Source: a virus. Taken from it: a DNA stretch of 49,086 nucleotides. The translations under genes and the position numbers were made by a program. Below, piece by piece: positions 24,607 to 34,400 of the stretch (its first letter is position 1; each line of letters starts with the position of its first letter). The DNA is taken from positions 1 to 49,086 of the IMG/VR virus record IMGVR_UViG_3300034072_001440. One strand, 5' to 3'. The notes beneath the pieces were generated by a model. That model was not told the origin of the DNA. It was given only the letters and a program-made list of their open reading frames with translations, and made no database searches.

Positions 24607-26469
24607 ATGGCTGAAGGTATCATGTCTCTGCCGGAATCAACGGAAGCTCCAACGGAGCCGTCCATGCCTCCAGTGCCTCCGGAAGAGATTAAAAAATTTG
24701 AATCCGCATTACGAGAATATGCAACCCAAGATCCACAGAGATTTGGGCAAGATCTGCTGGACAGCATTGGTCAGTCTGAGCCCCAACTTATTGCTCAGTT
24801 AGAAACCGCTTTGGCCAATGCCAGTCTTCCGGATGACGCCATAGATGCGCTGGGTCAGTTAATGGACATCTTGTCCAGTGACCCTGAAAACTACGAAGAA
24901 AACCGTCAAGATGCTATTTATGAGGGAATTCCCTCGGAACTAATGCCAGAGACGTATGATCCGGCATTTTTTACTGCGATGAACATAGCTCTGGATAAGC
25001 TCTCTCAAAAAAACTCAGAGCGTCCAGAAATTCCTCCAATGGAATTTTCTGATGGAGGAATAGCGACCCTTAAGCCTTTGGCCGCAGCCATTGCTGCACA
25101 AGGCCGTGGTACAGATACCATGCTTGCCCATATAACCCCGTCTGAAGCACGAATGCTTCGAAGAAACGGGGGCAGTGGCACGATTAACCCTAATACAGGG
25201 CTTCCAGAATTTGGTTTCTTTAGCGATATGTTTAAGGGAATTAAGAAAGCCGTAAAAGCCGTGGTAGGGGTAGTTAAAAAAGTTGTTACGGGGGTTGTAA
25301 AAGTTGTAAAGAAGGTCGCTTCTAACCCCATCGGAAAGGCAGTTCTTACTATCGGAGCAACCATGCTCCTTGGTCCTGGAAGCGCGTTATTTGGGGGCGC
25401 TGGGCTTGCCGGAAGCATTGGCTTGGCTGCCATGCCTAATGCGGCGCTGGCCTTTAACACCTTTGCTGCAAGCACCTTGGTGAATCTGGCAAGCGGACAG
25501 AAATTCGGGGATGCGCTTAAGGGAGGGCTGTTGACGGGTGCCACGGTAGGCATTGGTTCCAAGGTACTTAACCTGACCCCCGAAGCGTATACCAAGGCTG
25601 CAGAGGCTGCGAAAGGATCTGCAGCGGTAAAAACCGCCGGACTGGGGGAAAGTTACGCGGGGGACATGCCATCAGCTTCCCCGTTGTCAGAGGAAGGGGC
25701 CAATCAGGCAATTACATCCGCAAAAGCTTCGGTTCCTGAAGCCGCCACTAGAGCAACAGATATCGCCGCAAAAGTTGGTTCCCCCACTACGGCGACCAAA
25801 GTCGCCGAGCAATCTTGGCTTGGAAAAACTTTTGGAAAGCCTGGTGAGTGGATTAACGAGAACATCATGCCAAGTGGGATTAAACAGCAAGGCGAAATTG
25901 CGGCTAGCGAGGCCGCCACCAGCGCTTATGGAAATGCCATTGCAAATAACATGGGGAGCGACGTGGCCGCTTCTCTTGCTAAAAAAGCCTACGATGCAGC
26001 TACTCCAGGGTTTCTCCGGACTTACGGCCCACTCGCCGCCGTTGGAATAGGGGGCGCATATCTGGCGGGTGCTTTTGACCAAAATCCAGAAGATACCCAG
26101 CCCCCTCCGGGCTATGAAGGAATGATCGACAAGGATTATGTAGGAAAGACCGGGTACGAACTGCTGGAAGAAAATCCCGAAAAATGGGGGCTTAATGCAG
26201 GGGAATTTTCAACTTCCTACTCCAATATAGACCCCTATGCGTCTAACTATCTCGCACAGGGGGGTCAACCTAAGCATTTTCCGCGTAAAACGGGACCTAT
26301 TAACGGTCCTGGAAGTGGCACTTCGGACTCTATCCCGGCCATGCTTTCAGACGGTGAATTTGTTTTTACCGCCAAGGCCGTTCGAGGAGCTGGGGACGGA
26401 TCTAGACGGATCGGAGCAGCACGTATGTACGCAATGATGAAAGCGCTGGAGAAAAACCATGGCGGTTAG
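24607..26469 (+). CDS. Probable ejected/internal virion protein with membrane-active segment
   Basis: This 620-residue protein starts with an acidic helical region (about 1-140) and a first GG motif (EFSDGGIATLK). At 209-238 a lysine/valine amphipathic helix (VVGVVKKVVTGVVKVVKK) occurs, followed by a hydrophobic Gly-rich stretch (IGATMLLGPGSALFGGAGL). The C-terminus contains SDSIPAMLSDGEFVFTAKAV, a conserved ending I know from many phage tape-measure and internal proteins. GAAAGG lies before the ATG. It is the first of four large genes in a row, which together look like a P22/T7-type ejection set. Function inferred. Confidence 0.75.
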   Translation: MAEGIMSLPESTEAPTEPSMPPVPPEEIKKFESALREYATQDPQRFGQDLLDSIGQSEPQLIAQLETALANASLPDDAIDALGQLMDILSSDPENYEENRQDAIYEGIPSELMPETYDPAFFTAMNIALDKLSQKNSERPEIPPMEFSDGGIATLKPLAAAIAAQGRGTDTMLAHITPSEARMLRRNGGSGTINPNTGLPEFGFFSDMFKGIKKAVKAVVGVVKKVVTGVVKVVKKVASNPIGKAVLTIGATMLLGPGSALFGGAGLAGSIGLAAMPNAALAFNTFAASTLVNLASGQKFGDALKGGLLTGATVGIGSKVLNLTPEAYTKAAEAAKGSAAVKTAGLGESYAGDMPSASPLSEEGANQAITSAKASVPEAATRATDIAAKVGSPTTATKVAEQSWLGKTFGKPGEWINENIMPSGIKQQGEIAASEAATSAYGNAIANNMGSDVAASLAKKAYDAATPGFLRTYGPLAAVGIGGAYLAGAFDQNPEDTQPPPGYEGMIDKDYVGKTGYELLEENPEKWGLNAGEFSTSYSNIDPYASNYLAQGGQPKHFPRKTGPINGPGSGTSDSIPAMLSDGEFVFTAKAVRGAGDGSRRIGAARMYAMMKALEKNHGG

Positions 26470-29440
26470 TTACACCGGCCAGATTGTCCGAGAGGCCCCC
26501 GAAGTTGAGGCCCAAAAAGCTGCCGTCATTAAGGCGGCAACAACGGAGTATAATAAAAAATACACCATGCCGGCGTATGTCGCGGCAGGACTTTCTCCAA
26601 CACAGCTTCAGGCAATGTCCCTTGCTCAGCAGGGAATTGGAGTTTACGAACCGTACCTCACTGCAGCCAGTAACGCCATTACCCAAGGCCAAGACTTGGC
26701 GATGCTTGGGGCCCAAGACATTTATGGCCTCAACCTGGACCCTCAATACCAGGCGGCGATGAATGCTTATGACCGAGGCCTTATTTCGGCAAACCAACTC
26801 AATCAGTACCAGCAAAATATTGCCGCTGGAAATCAGTACATCCAAAGAGGTGCAGGAGTTGTCGGACAAGCCGCTAATATGGCGGATAACTTCCTCCAAG
26901 CAAATCTATCCAACGCTAGAAATTACATAGGGCAAGGGGCCGGAAGAGTCCTTGGCGCAACTCCTAATTTTGCCGCCGCAGAGCAAGCTACCGGTAAACT
27001 AGGTACCTATGCCCAGCAGGCTGGTCGCGGGGCTGGAGATGTCGCTGGCGGCATCGCAGGAATCAACCAAGCCCAGCAGATGATCCGTGGGCAGCAGGAA
27101 GCCGACCTTGGCGCAAGTCAGGCCGCTATTCGTCAGGGAATTTCTGCAACACTTCAATCCGATGCAGATTTCACTGATGCAGAACGCGCCGCGCAAGGCA
27201 TCGGAAGGTATACTGCTGCGGCTAATTCCGGCTTAGGAGCGGTGTCCCAGGGAACGCGTGGACTCGGCCAAGCAGCACAGGCTGCTGGTCAGTATACGGA
27301 AGCCGATCTAGGGGCCAGTGAAGCGGCGCTTCGTCAAGGACTTTCAGCCGCACGTCAGGTAGACGCCGACTTTAGTGCGGCAGAGCGCGTTGCAAACCAG
27401 CTTGGAGGATATGCCAACGCTGCCGATCAAGGGTTAGGCACGATTCAGAGAGGGGTTCGCGGAATGACATCTGCTGCCCAAGACATAGGGGACTATGCCC
27501 AAGCTGATCTAGGCCGCTCACAGGCTTTGATCAACCAAGCCGCTCGCCAGACCCAAGAGGCGGACGTCAACATGGGACTGGCAAACCGCGCCGTCCGGTC
27601 CGGCATTCAAACAGCGGAGAACGTTGCAGAGGCGGCCATGCCCGCCCAGCGTCAGGCCGCGCGGACCATTAACCTTGGCATTGAAGGACTTTTGCAAGGG
27701 GCTGAAGAATACTCCCCAGACGCTGCCCAAGAGTTCATGAATCCCTATCAGCGCGCTGTGACCCAACAGGCCATGCAGGAGATGCGCCGGCAAGGCAACA
27801 TTGCGCGCCAAGAAATGGCAGCACAAGCTGTTCGTGCCGGAGCTTTTGGTGGTACCCGCGAAGGCGTCCAACGCGCTGAGTTTGAGCGAAACCTTCAAGA
27901 TCAAATGCAGCAGAAAATTCTGCAGGACTATTTCCAAAACTATACCCAAGCACAGCAGGCTGCGATGACAGGGTTTGAGCAGCAACAGCAACGGCAATTG
28001 AGTCAGGGGAGTGCATTGGGCCAGCTGGGGCTCTCGCAAAGCGAGATTGGTCAGCGCAGTGCAGAAGCACTGGCAAAGGAAGCCGCGCTTCAAGGGACTC
28101 TTGGAACCCAGGCTGGAGCCTTGCAGACGGCAGAAGCCCAGAACGAGCTGGCGCAGGCAGCTCAGTTGGCGCAAACTGGCCAAGCCCTTGGGCAGCAGGA
28201 ACTTCAGCAGGCCCAGTTGGGGCAACAGGCCGAGACATCAGAGGGGGCAATCTACCAGAACCTTGTTCAGGCTGGACTTGCTCCTGCCCAGATTGCTCAA
28301 GTCCAGAGCCAGATTCAAGCGCAGCGCGCTGGGCTGCTTACCGACGCTCAGAGCAGAGAACTACAGGCAGAACTGCAGCGCGCACAACAGATTACCCAGT
28401 CTGGTCAAGCTATGGGCCAGCAGGCCATTCAACAGGCGCAGCTGGGACAGGCTGGGACGGGCCTGCAAGCCAATATCTACCAGAACTTGGTGCAGGCTGG
28501 ATACACCCCGGCCCAGATTGCTCAGGTACAGGGTCAAATGCAGGCGCAGCAGGCTGGACTTCTTACGGATGTTCAGTCCCGAGAACTTCAGGCCGAACTC
28601 AGCAGGGCGCAGCAGCTTGTTCAGTCGGGCCAGATTCTCGGGCAGCAGGAAATCCAGCAGACTCAGCTGGGCCAATCCGCTGCTCAAGCACTTGCCGGGA
28701 TGTCCGCGCAAGAGGCACAAGCTGGAACGCTTTATGGCCAGATTGCTGGACAGCAGGCCAACATCACCAATCAGCAGGCTCAGAATCTTGCCAATATGCA
28801 AACCCAAAAATCCCAACTGGGACTTCAACAGGGGCAGCAGTTGGCAAATATTGGGCAGCAGCTTGGTGCCCAAGAGATACAGCAGATGCAGCTCGGCCAG
28901 CAGGGCATCCAAAACATGGCGGCAGCGGGCCAAGCCCTCGGTCAGATGGGGCTGCAGCAGGGGCAGTTGGGAACTGCACAGGGGCAGCTGGCAACACAAC
29001 AGGCACAGTTGTATGGGCAGCTGGGCCAAGGCATCGGAAGTCTTGCTGGCCAACAGGCACAAACTGCGTTGGCTCAGGGCCAAGCATTGGGGCAGGCTGG
29101 GCAGCAAATTGCCTCCATGGGCATCCAGCAAGGCGCTGTCGGTCAACAAGCACAGGCCGCCGCGCAAGCCGACGTTGGGCTTCTGTACAATCTTGGGGTT
29201 GGAGAACAGCAAAACGCGCAGGCGCAGCTTGACGCAATCAGAGCCACCGCGGCACAAAAAGCGCTCCAAGCAAAACAAAACATATCTTGGCTTTCGGACA
29301 TTACTAGAGGGGCCCCGTCAACACAGATGTCGCTGTCTTCCCAAACTGTTCCCGCGGGAAGTGTTTTACAAACAATGGCGGGGATTGGTTCTGGGTTGCT
29401 AGCGGGTGGCGCTGCAGCGAAATCTGCAGGTCTTATTTAA
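26459..29440 (+). CDS. Gln/Ala-rich internal virion protein
   Basis: This 993-residue protein overlaps the preceding gene by 11 bases. The N-terminal third has a 67-residue repeat (EADLGASQAAIRQG ...). The middle has the conserved block MNPYQRAVTQQAMQEMRRQG and AVRAGAFGGTREGVQRAEFE, shared with phage internal proteins. The C-terminal part has a 75-residue repeat (GQALGQQELQQAQLG ...) and a very high Gln content. It is predicted to be almost entirely helical, suiting a long trans-envelope tube or a tape-like element. No lytic transglycosylase motif is seen. Long open frames in other frames here result from the Gln/Ala codons. Confidence 0.78.
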   Translation: MAVSYTGQIVREAPEVEAQKAAVIKAATTEYNKKYTMPAYVAAGLSPTQLQAMSLAQQGIGVYEPYLTAASNAITQGQDLAMLGAQDIYGLNLDPQYQAAMNAYDRGLISANQLNQYQQNIAAGNQYIQRGAGVVGQAANMADNFLQANLSNARNYIGQGAGRVLGATPNFAAAEQATGKLGTYAQQAGRGAGDVAGGIAGINQAQQMIRGQQEADLGASQAAIRQGISATLQSDADFTDAERAAQGIGRYTAAANSGLGAVSQGTRGLGQAAQAAGQYTEADLGASEAALRQGLSAARQVDADFSAAERVANQLGGYANAADQGLGTIQRGVRGMTSAAQDIGDYAQADLGRSQALINQAARQTQEADVNMGLANRAVRSGIQTAENVAEAAMPAQRQAARTINLGIEGLLQGAEEYSPDAAQEFMNPYQRAVTQQAMQEMRRQGNIARQEMAAQAVRAGAFGGTREGVQRAEFERNLQDQMQQKILQDYFQNYTQAQQAAMTGFEQQQQRQLSQGSALGQLGLSQSEIGQRSAEALAKEAALQGTLGTQAGALQTAEAQNELAQAAQLAQTGQALGQQELQQAQLGQQAETSEGAIYQNLVQAGLAPAQIAQVQSQIQAQRAGLLTDAQSRELQAELQRAQQITQSGQAMGQQAIQQAQLGQAGTGLQANIYQNLVQAGYTPAQIAQVQGQMQAQQAGLLTDVQSRELQAELSRAQQLVQSGQILGQQEIQQTQLGQSAAQALAGMSAQEAQAGTLYGQIAGQQANITNQQAQNLANMQTQKSQLGLQQGQQLANIGQQLGAQEIQQMQLGQQGIQNMAAAGQALGQMGLQQGQLGTAQGQLATQQAQLYGQLGQGIGSLAGQQAQTALAQGQALGQAGQQIASMGIQQGAVGQQAQAAAQADVGLLYNLGVGEQQNAQAQLDAIRATAAQKALQAKQNISWLSDITRGAPSTQMSLSSQTVPAGSVLQTMAGIGSGLLAGGAAAKSAGLI
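27098..27544 (+). repeat. 201-bp repeat coding a 67-residue unit
   Basis: Copies begin at 27098 and 27299 and a third, partial copy begins at 27500, exactly 201 bases apart. Each unit starts with (E/Q)ADLG(A/R)SQ. The copies differ at many sites, so this is an older duplication than the 66-bp array at 18334. Confidence 0.85.
28178..28675 (+). repeat. 225-bp repeat coding a 75-residue unit
   Basis: Copies begin at 28178, 28403 and 28628 (the last partial), with a period of exactly 225 bases. Each unit contains GQxxGQQ, IYQNLVQAG, PAQIAQVQ and LLTDxQSRELQAEL. The copies are about 75-80 percent identical in protein by eye, and longer shorter-period Gln patterns continue to 29150. Confidence 0.87.
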
Positions 29441-29449
29441 GGAACAACT

Positions 29450-31498
29450 ATGAAGTCAAAAGTACTCAATCGTTCAATGTTCCGTAAAGCCATGGATCCA
29501 GAGAACGTGGGGATTATGGATGGATTCAAGGACGCAATGGGAGAGAACCTAAAAAAGGCACTTATTGAGGGAGAAATGCCCGAGGAAGACGATGATGCTC
29601 TGGAACGTGAAGACGACGACGAGGAAGGCGAATCCGGCAAGATGATTGGCCGGACCCCTCGGTCTCCTGAGATCCTGATGAACACGCTTCGTGGGGACAT
29701 GCGGTCAATTCCATCCCGTCGCGAAGAACTGGCAGAACTCGTTGGGGAAAAGGCCGCGATGAATACCCCTGAAGAAGTGCTTACGCTTCTTCAGTCCAAA
29801 CTCGGCCAAGGGATCGCTAGCGTCCCCGGCCAACCGTCTGCGGGCCCAGCGCCCGGTGGGGCTACTCCTCCCCCCCTCCCGCCATCGGGCGCTGGTGCAC
29901 CGCTCCAACCCGGAGCATCTCCAATGGCCGGACTCGCAGGTCTTGGAGAACAACTCCAGGCGGCTGGGGTAAGTGGAGCGGCTCCCGCTGCGCCCCAAGC
30001 CCCCGCGCCGATGCCCGGACCTAGCGCCGCGGCCCCCGGACCACTGAACATGGCCGATGGCGGTGAGGTGAGCTATGAGCGGTACTATGCCGAAGGCGGA
30101 GACGTTCAAAAAAAAAGTAATCCGCAAGATATAACCTCTATTTTTGGAAGACCCGACACGGCGGACATTAAGAAACGTATGGGGGAATATGCATCCCTGT
30201 ACGGCGATGTCCTTGGGGATTCCAAACAACAGAAAGACATGGACAAGGCGATCATGCTGGCGCAGATCGCCCAGCGTGGGTTCAACTTCGCAGCAAACGT
30301 TAGTCCTACCGGAACTCCTTTGACGGGCTCGTTCGCGGCCCGCGCTGCAGGGGCTTTTGGGGATGTCCCCGGGATTCTTGTTGAAGGAACCAAGAATCAG
30401 CGCGAGCGAGATCAAAAAATCAAACTAGCGGCACTTGAAGCTGCTCGCGGAGACGAATCTGAATCTCGCAAACTCTTGAGTCAGTTATATATTGCGGGGA
30501 TGAAGAATAAAGGGTCGTCTAAAACCCTTGTTAAAGAGTTTGTGGACGAAAACGGCCAGTACGTGCAAAGAAACGTCGTTTACGACAGTGATGGAAATTC
30601 AAAAACGACTTTCACCGACATCTCTGGGAATGAGATCGTTCCAGGAAAGCTGTATGAACTTGGGGAGAAAGAAGACGGCGCGGGGGGCACCGGAATATCT
30701 GGCCTCTCTTCAAAAGCAAATGAAAAAACTGCTTTCCTGGCCGAAAATGCAGAGGGCTACTTAAATGGCACCCTTTCCCCCGAGAAGAGACGTGTATTTA
30801 GATCTGTTATAGCGGGTGAATTTAGACCAGCAACAGACGCTGAGGGCAACGTTTCTTATATTCCAAGTCCTCTTGCAAGGGATTTGATTGAGAGAGACCC
30901 CTCATTGGCTTTTGTAGTTCCGTCTAGCATTTCTCCCGCAGAAGGACCCGCATCTGGTGGAGTTCCCGGAGAAGATACTGCTGAAGTCCAGCCCCAGCGA
31001 GAGCCGACTCTCTACGAAAACAGCAGGGGCATAGGAGGGCTCGGAGCGCTTAGTGCGGAGGCATCAAGAATTCCTTTAGTGTCAGAGATTGTTGGATCTC
31101 CGGAACTTCTTGCAAGAAGAAATTCGTTTTCGCTTCAAATCAGGCAGCTTATAAGCGATCTTAATGATAATAAGGCTAAGTCCTTTAGTTCCGCCAAGGA
31201 CCTGTACCAAGCGCTTGGAAATGCTCAAGATCCCGGCATACTAACCACACAATCATCTATTGACGCAGCTGTCTTTGCCATTGACAGCGCATATGCTCGG
31301 TTAATTAAAGAAGCCCAACTTGTAATGGAAAATCCAACGACCAGTAAGAATAAAAGAGAAGCAGCGGAAGAGGCCTATATTCTTGCAACAGAGGCCAGGG
31401 CCCAGATTGGCTACCAAGCCGGGACAGAGGAAGAAAAAGCCATCAGGGACAGGGCTGAACTTTCTCGTTTGAGGAATCAGATGGGAGGAGGACTGTAA
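29450..31498 (+). CDS. Large internal virion protein with acidic and Pro-rich N-terminus
   Basis: The 682-residue product has an Asp/Glu-rich region (EEDDDALEREDDDEEGE, about 45-62) and a Pro/Ala/Gly linker (about 120-200). Two GG motifs follow (NMADGGEVSYE and YYAEGGDVQKK, about 203-225), then a helical domain including FNFAANVSPTGTPLTGSFA, a stretch I have seen in phage internal proteins. The C-terminal third is helical and charged. The stop overlaps the next ATG by one base (TAATG), so expression is coupled. Ejection-associated role inferred from the cluster. Confidence 0.73.
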   Translation: MKSKVLNRSMFRKAMDPENVGIMDGFKDAMGENLKKALIEGEMPEEDDDALEREDDDEEGESGKMIGRTPRSPEILMNTLRGDMRSIPSRREELAELVGEKAAMNTPEEVLTLLQSKLGQGIASVPGQPSAGPAPGGATPPPLPPSGAGAPLQPGASPMAGLAGLGEQLQAAGVSGAAPAAPQAPAPMPGPSAAAPGPLNMADGGEVSYERYYAEGGDVQKKSNPQDITSIFGRPDTADIKKRMGEYASLYGDVLGDSKQQKDMDKAIMLAQIAQRGFNFAANVSPTGTPLTGSFAARAAGAFGDVPGILVEGTKNQRERDQKIKLAALEAARGDESESRKLLSQLYIAGMKNKGSSKTLVKEFVDENGQYVQRNVVYDSDGNSKTTFTDISGNEIVPGKLYELGEKEDGAGGTGISGLSSKANEKTAFLAENAEGYLNGTLSPEKRRVFRSVIAGEFRPATDAEGNVSYIPSPLARDLIERDPSLAFVVPSSISPAEGPASGGVPGEDTAEVQPQREPTLYENSRGIGGLGALSAEASRIPLVSEIVGSPELLARRNSFSLQIRQLISDLNDNKAKSFSSAKDLYQALGNAQDPGILTTQSSIDAAVFAIDSAYARLIKEAQLVMENPTTSKNKREAAEEAYILATEARAQIGYQAGTEEEKAIRDRAELSRLRNQMGGGL

Positions 31499-34400
31499 TG
31501 GCCGCCATTCCTTTGAACGAAGAAGAAAAAAAAGAACTTGAGTACCTGAGAAAACTTGAAGAACTCAAGATACGCGAAGCCTCAACTCTTGATCGTGCGA
31601 AAGCTTCAGGAACGGGGGCGTTGGCGGGACTCGGCTCAGGATCCGCGGTTCTTTCTGGCGCTCTCGCGGGCGGAAGACTTGGGGCCGCAGTAGGCGCTCC
31701 TTTTGGGGCGGCGGGAGCGGTTCCAGGGGCACTTATTGGAACAGGCCTTGGCATGGCTGCGGGATATGGTGCCGGGAAATCCTTTGAATCTCTTTTGCCA
31801 GAAGTTCCCTCTGAACTGAGTTCGTGGTACGAGGGAGGTAAAACGACCGGTGAAGCGCTTGGAGGAGCTGGCGCGCTTAGGGCGGCAGCGAAAATACCGA
31901 CGGCGCTTCCAAAATTTCTCCAAGGAATGGGCCTTGAAAAAGGGACTTCCTCCTCATTTTTTGGAAAAGAAGCGGTTCCCGCCGTGGCTTCAGGAATCGC
32001 AGGCGGAGCGGCTTATGACAAAAATCCAGAATCCCATTTGAATCGATTTATTGCCGAAACGGCGGCTGGACTGGCCTCTCCTTCGTCAATCTCAGCCAGT
32101 GTTGCCCCGCGCATGAAGGACATGGCGCTAAAAGTTGCTTCTGCTGCGGGATTTGGTGGCCCTGCTGCAGATCAGCGGGCAGTAAATATTTTGTCTGAGA
32201 TTCTGTACCAGAACGAACAGATTCCGCTGGACGCTGCTGATATAGAAATGCTTATCAAAAAGCTTGAAGCCAATACAGCGCTTCCGCCGGGGTTTTCGCC
32301 TACCGCCGCCCAAAAAGTATCTACATCCACACTAAAGGGCGGCTCTCGGCCCTCTGACGTTCTGGTGGCGTTGGAAAAAACCCTTTCCAAGGATAATTCC
32401 GAATATGCGTCTGATGTAAAAGCCCAAGCCGAAAAATCTGCAAATGCTTACCAAGCGCTTATAAATGCGCTTAAGGACAGTGGAGATCCGACGGTCCTTG
32501 AGACTGTCGCAAATGCTCGAAAGTACAGGTTTGAGGCCCTTTTAGACGCCCAGAGAATGCGTGCGGAAGATCGCGCAGCGCGTGCTGTTTCTAGGATTGG
32601 AACGGTGGGATCCGCGGATGAGGCCAGGAAGATCGCTGGCACCGTGGTACAACAGAATATTGAGTCTGCTTTGGCAAATGCTCGTGAATACGAAAGGATG
32701 CTTTGGACTCGCGCCGAAAGGGGAAGCCCAAGAACCGGAATGGTTCAGCGAGAACCTGGTCTTGGTACAGGTGTGGGGCCCGTAAAGCCCCAAAAAGGCT
32801 CCGGAGGAGTGCAGAGAACCTTTGTGTCTGTTCCCAACCTTCGTAGAAAAGCCCTTGAGATAGCATCCTCTGTTGGCCCTCTTCGTAAAGGGACAGATCT
32901 TTCTGCTGGGGGAAAGATCATGTCTATTCTTGGCATATCGCCGAAGGATCTTGATCTTTACAACCAAGGAAAGCTCACGGATGAATACCTCAACACGGGG
33001 GTTGTTCCCAGTAAGTACATTAGGGGCGGAAAAGAATTTTCTGTTAATGATCTGGTGTTGATTAGGTCGGATCTTCTTGCCCTCGGCAGGGATGCAGCCT
33101 CTCCCAATGACGCCAGAATGTTTGGGTCTTTATCCAATGCGGCATTGGATGATCTTTCAAAGATCAATCTTCCCGGGTATGACGAAGCTCGCGCCTTTTC
33201 AAAGGCGCTGAATGATTCCTACACTCGAACATATGCCAATGAAATAGTGGAAGATGCAGTACCGGAGTATCTGGTACAAAAATCGTTTGCGACGGCAAAT
33301 GACAGGACTGCATCCCGTCTTTCTGAGATTGAGGACGCGGTGGGACTCATGTCCCGTATGTATGATGACGCAGTTAAGAATAACCTTCCTTCTGCCCAAG
33401 AGCTTGCCCCGTATGCTCAAATGTCTCGAGAAGGCATTGATTCCATACAAGAAGCCGAAAGAAATATCTATAGACTTGCGGCAAACAAAGCCTTAGGTCC
33501 AGACGGGAGAGTCAACCCCACAAAACTGTCTGAGTTTGTGAACCAGAACAAGATGATTCTGGACAGGTTGGGCCTTACTGCGGACATGGAAAATGCAGTT
33601 TCCGCCGAAAATGCATTGAGGGCGGCAGTTGATCAACAGAGTGCAATCAATAAGCAGATTGCCTCCCAGTCTTACCTGTCCCCTCTCCTTGGAGGGAAAA
33701 GTCCCGTAAAAGCGCTCTCAGAAGCGGTCGCAAAGGGGTCTACGAAGGGCATAAATGATCTCTTGAAAGTCGCCAAAAGAGGCGGTGCGGATCGACAGCG
33801 GGCAATCGATGGGCTTAGGTCCGCTGTTTACGAATATGCCTATACAGCTGCTGGCGGGGATAAGGGGTTTAGTCCAGAAGCATTTGAAAAAGCCCTTTTT
33901 TCGCCTATTGGAAGACGTCAGCCTTCCCTCGTGCAGCTTCTTAGAAACGAGGGGGTATTCCGGCCTTCGGACATTAAGAATGTCCTTTCGCTGACGAGAT
34001 CAATGCGCCGAATTGAGAATTCGATTAACAACAATATTCGCCTTGACCAACTTGACCCGCAGAATCTTATGGAAGAGCTTCTTGTCAGCCAGTACGCGTT
34101 GAAGCTTGCCTCGGCAACGAGTCCAGGAGGCGCTGGGTCCTTGAGCTGGGCTTCTAAGTTCAAGGATGTTGCATCCAGGTATCTGGATAAAATGCCTGCT
34201 AGAAAAATGAGAATTATCCTTGAAGAGGCCAATAAAGACCCTCGTCTGATGGCTAATCTTTTGCGTAGAACAGCCCCCATGTCCCCTAAGCAGAAAATGC
34301 AAAACCTTAGGGCCCTGAATTCGTATATGTACGCTGCTGGGCTAAATTATTTTCCGGAGGAGCTTGAATCCCAGCTTCAGGGCATTGAGCCTACGGAACA

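Noticed and set aside
28011-29402. Long alternative frame (463 codons) and antisense frames in the Gln-rich gene
   Set aside because: Open frames here follow from CAG/GCN-rich repeats; the Arg/Ser/Trp-rich product has no family features and lies entirely inside the 993-residue gene.
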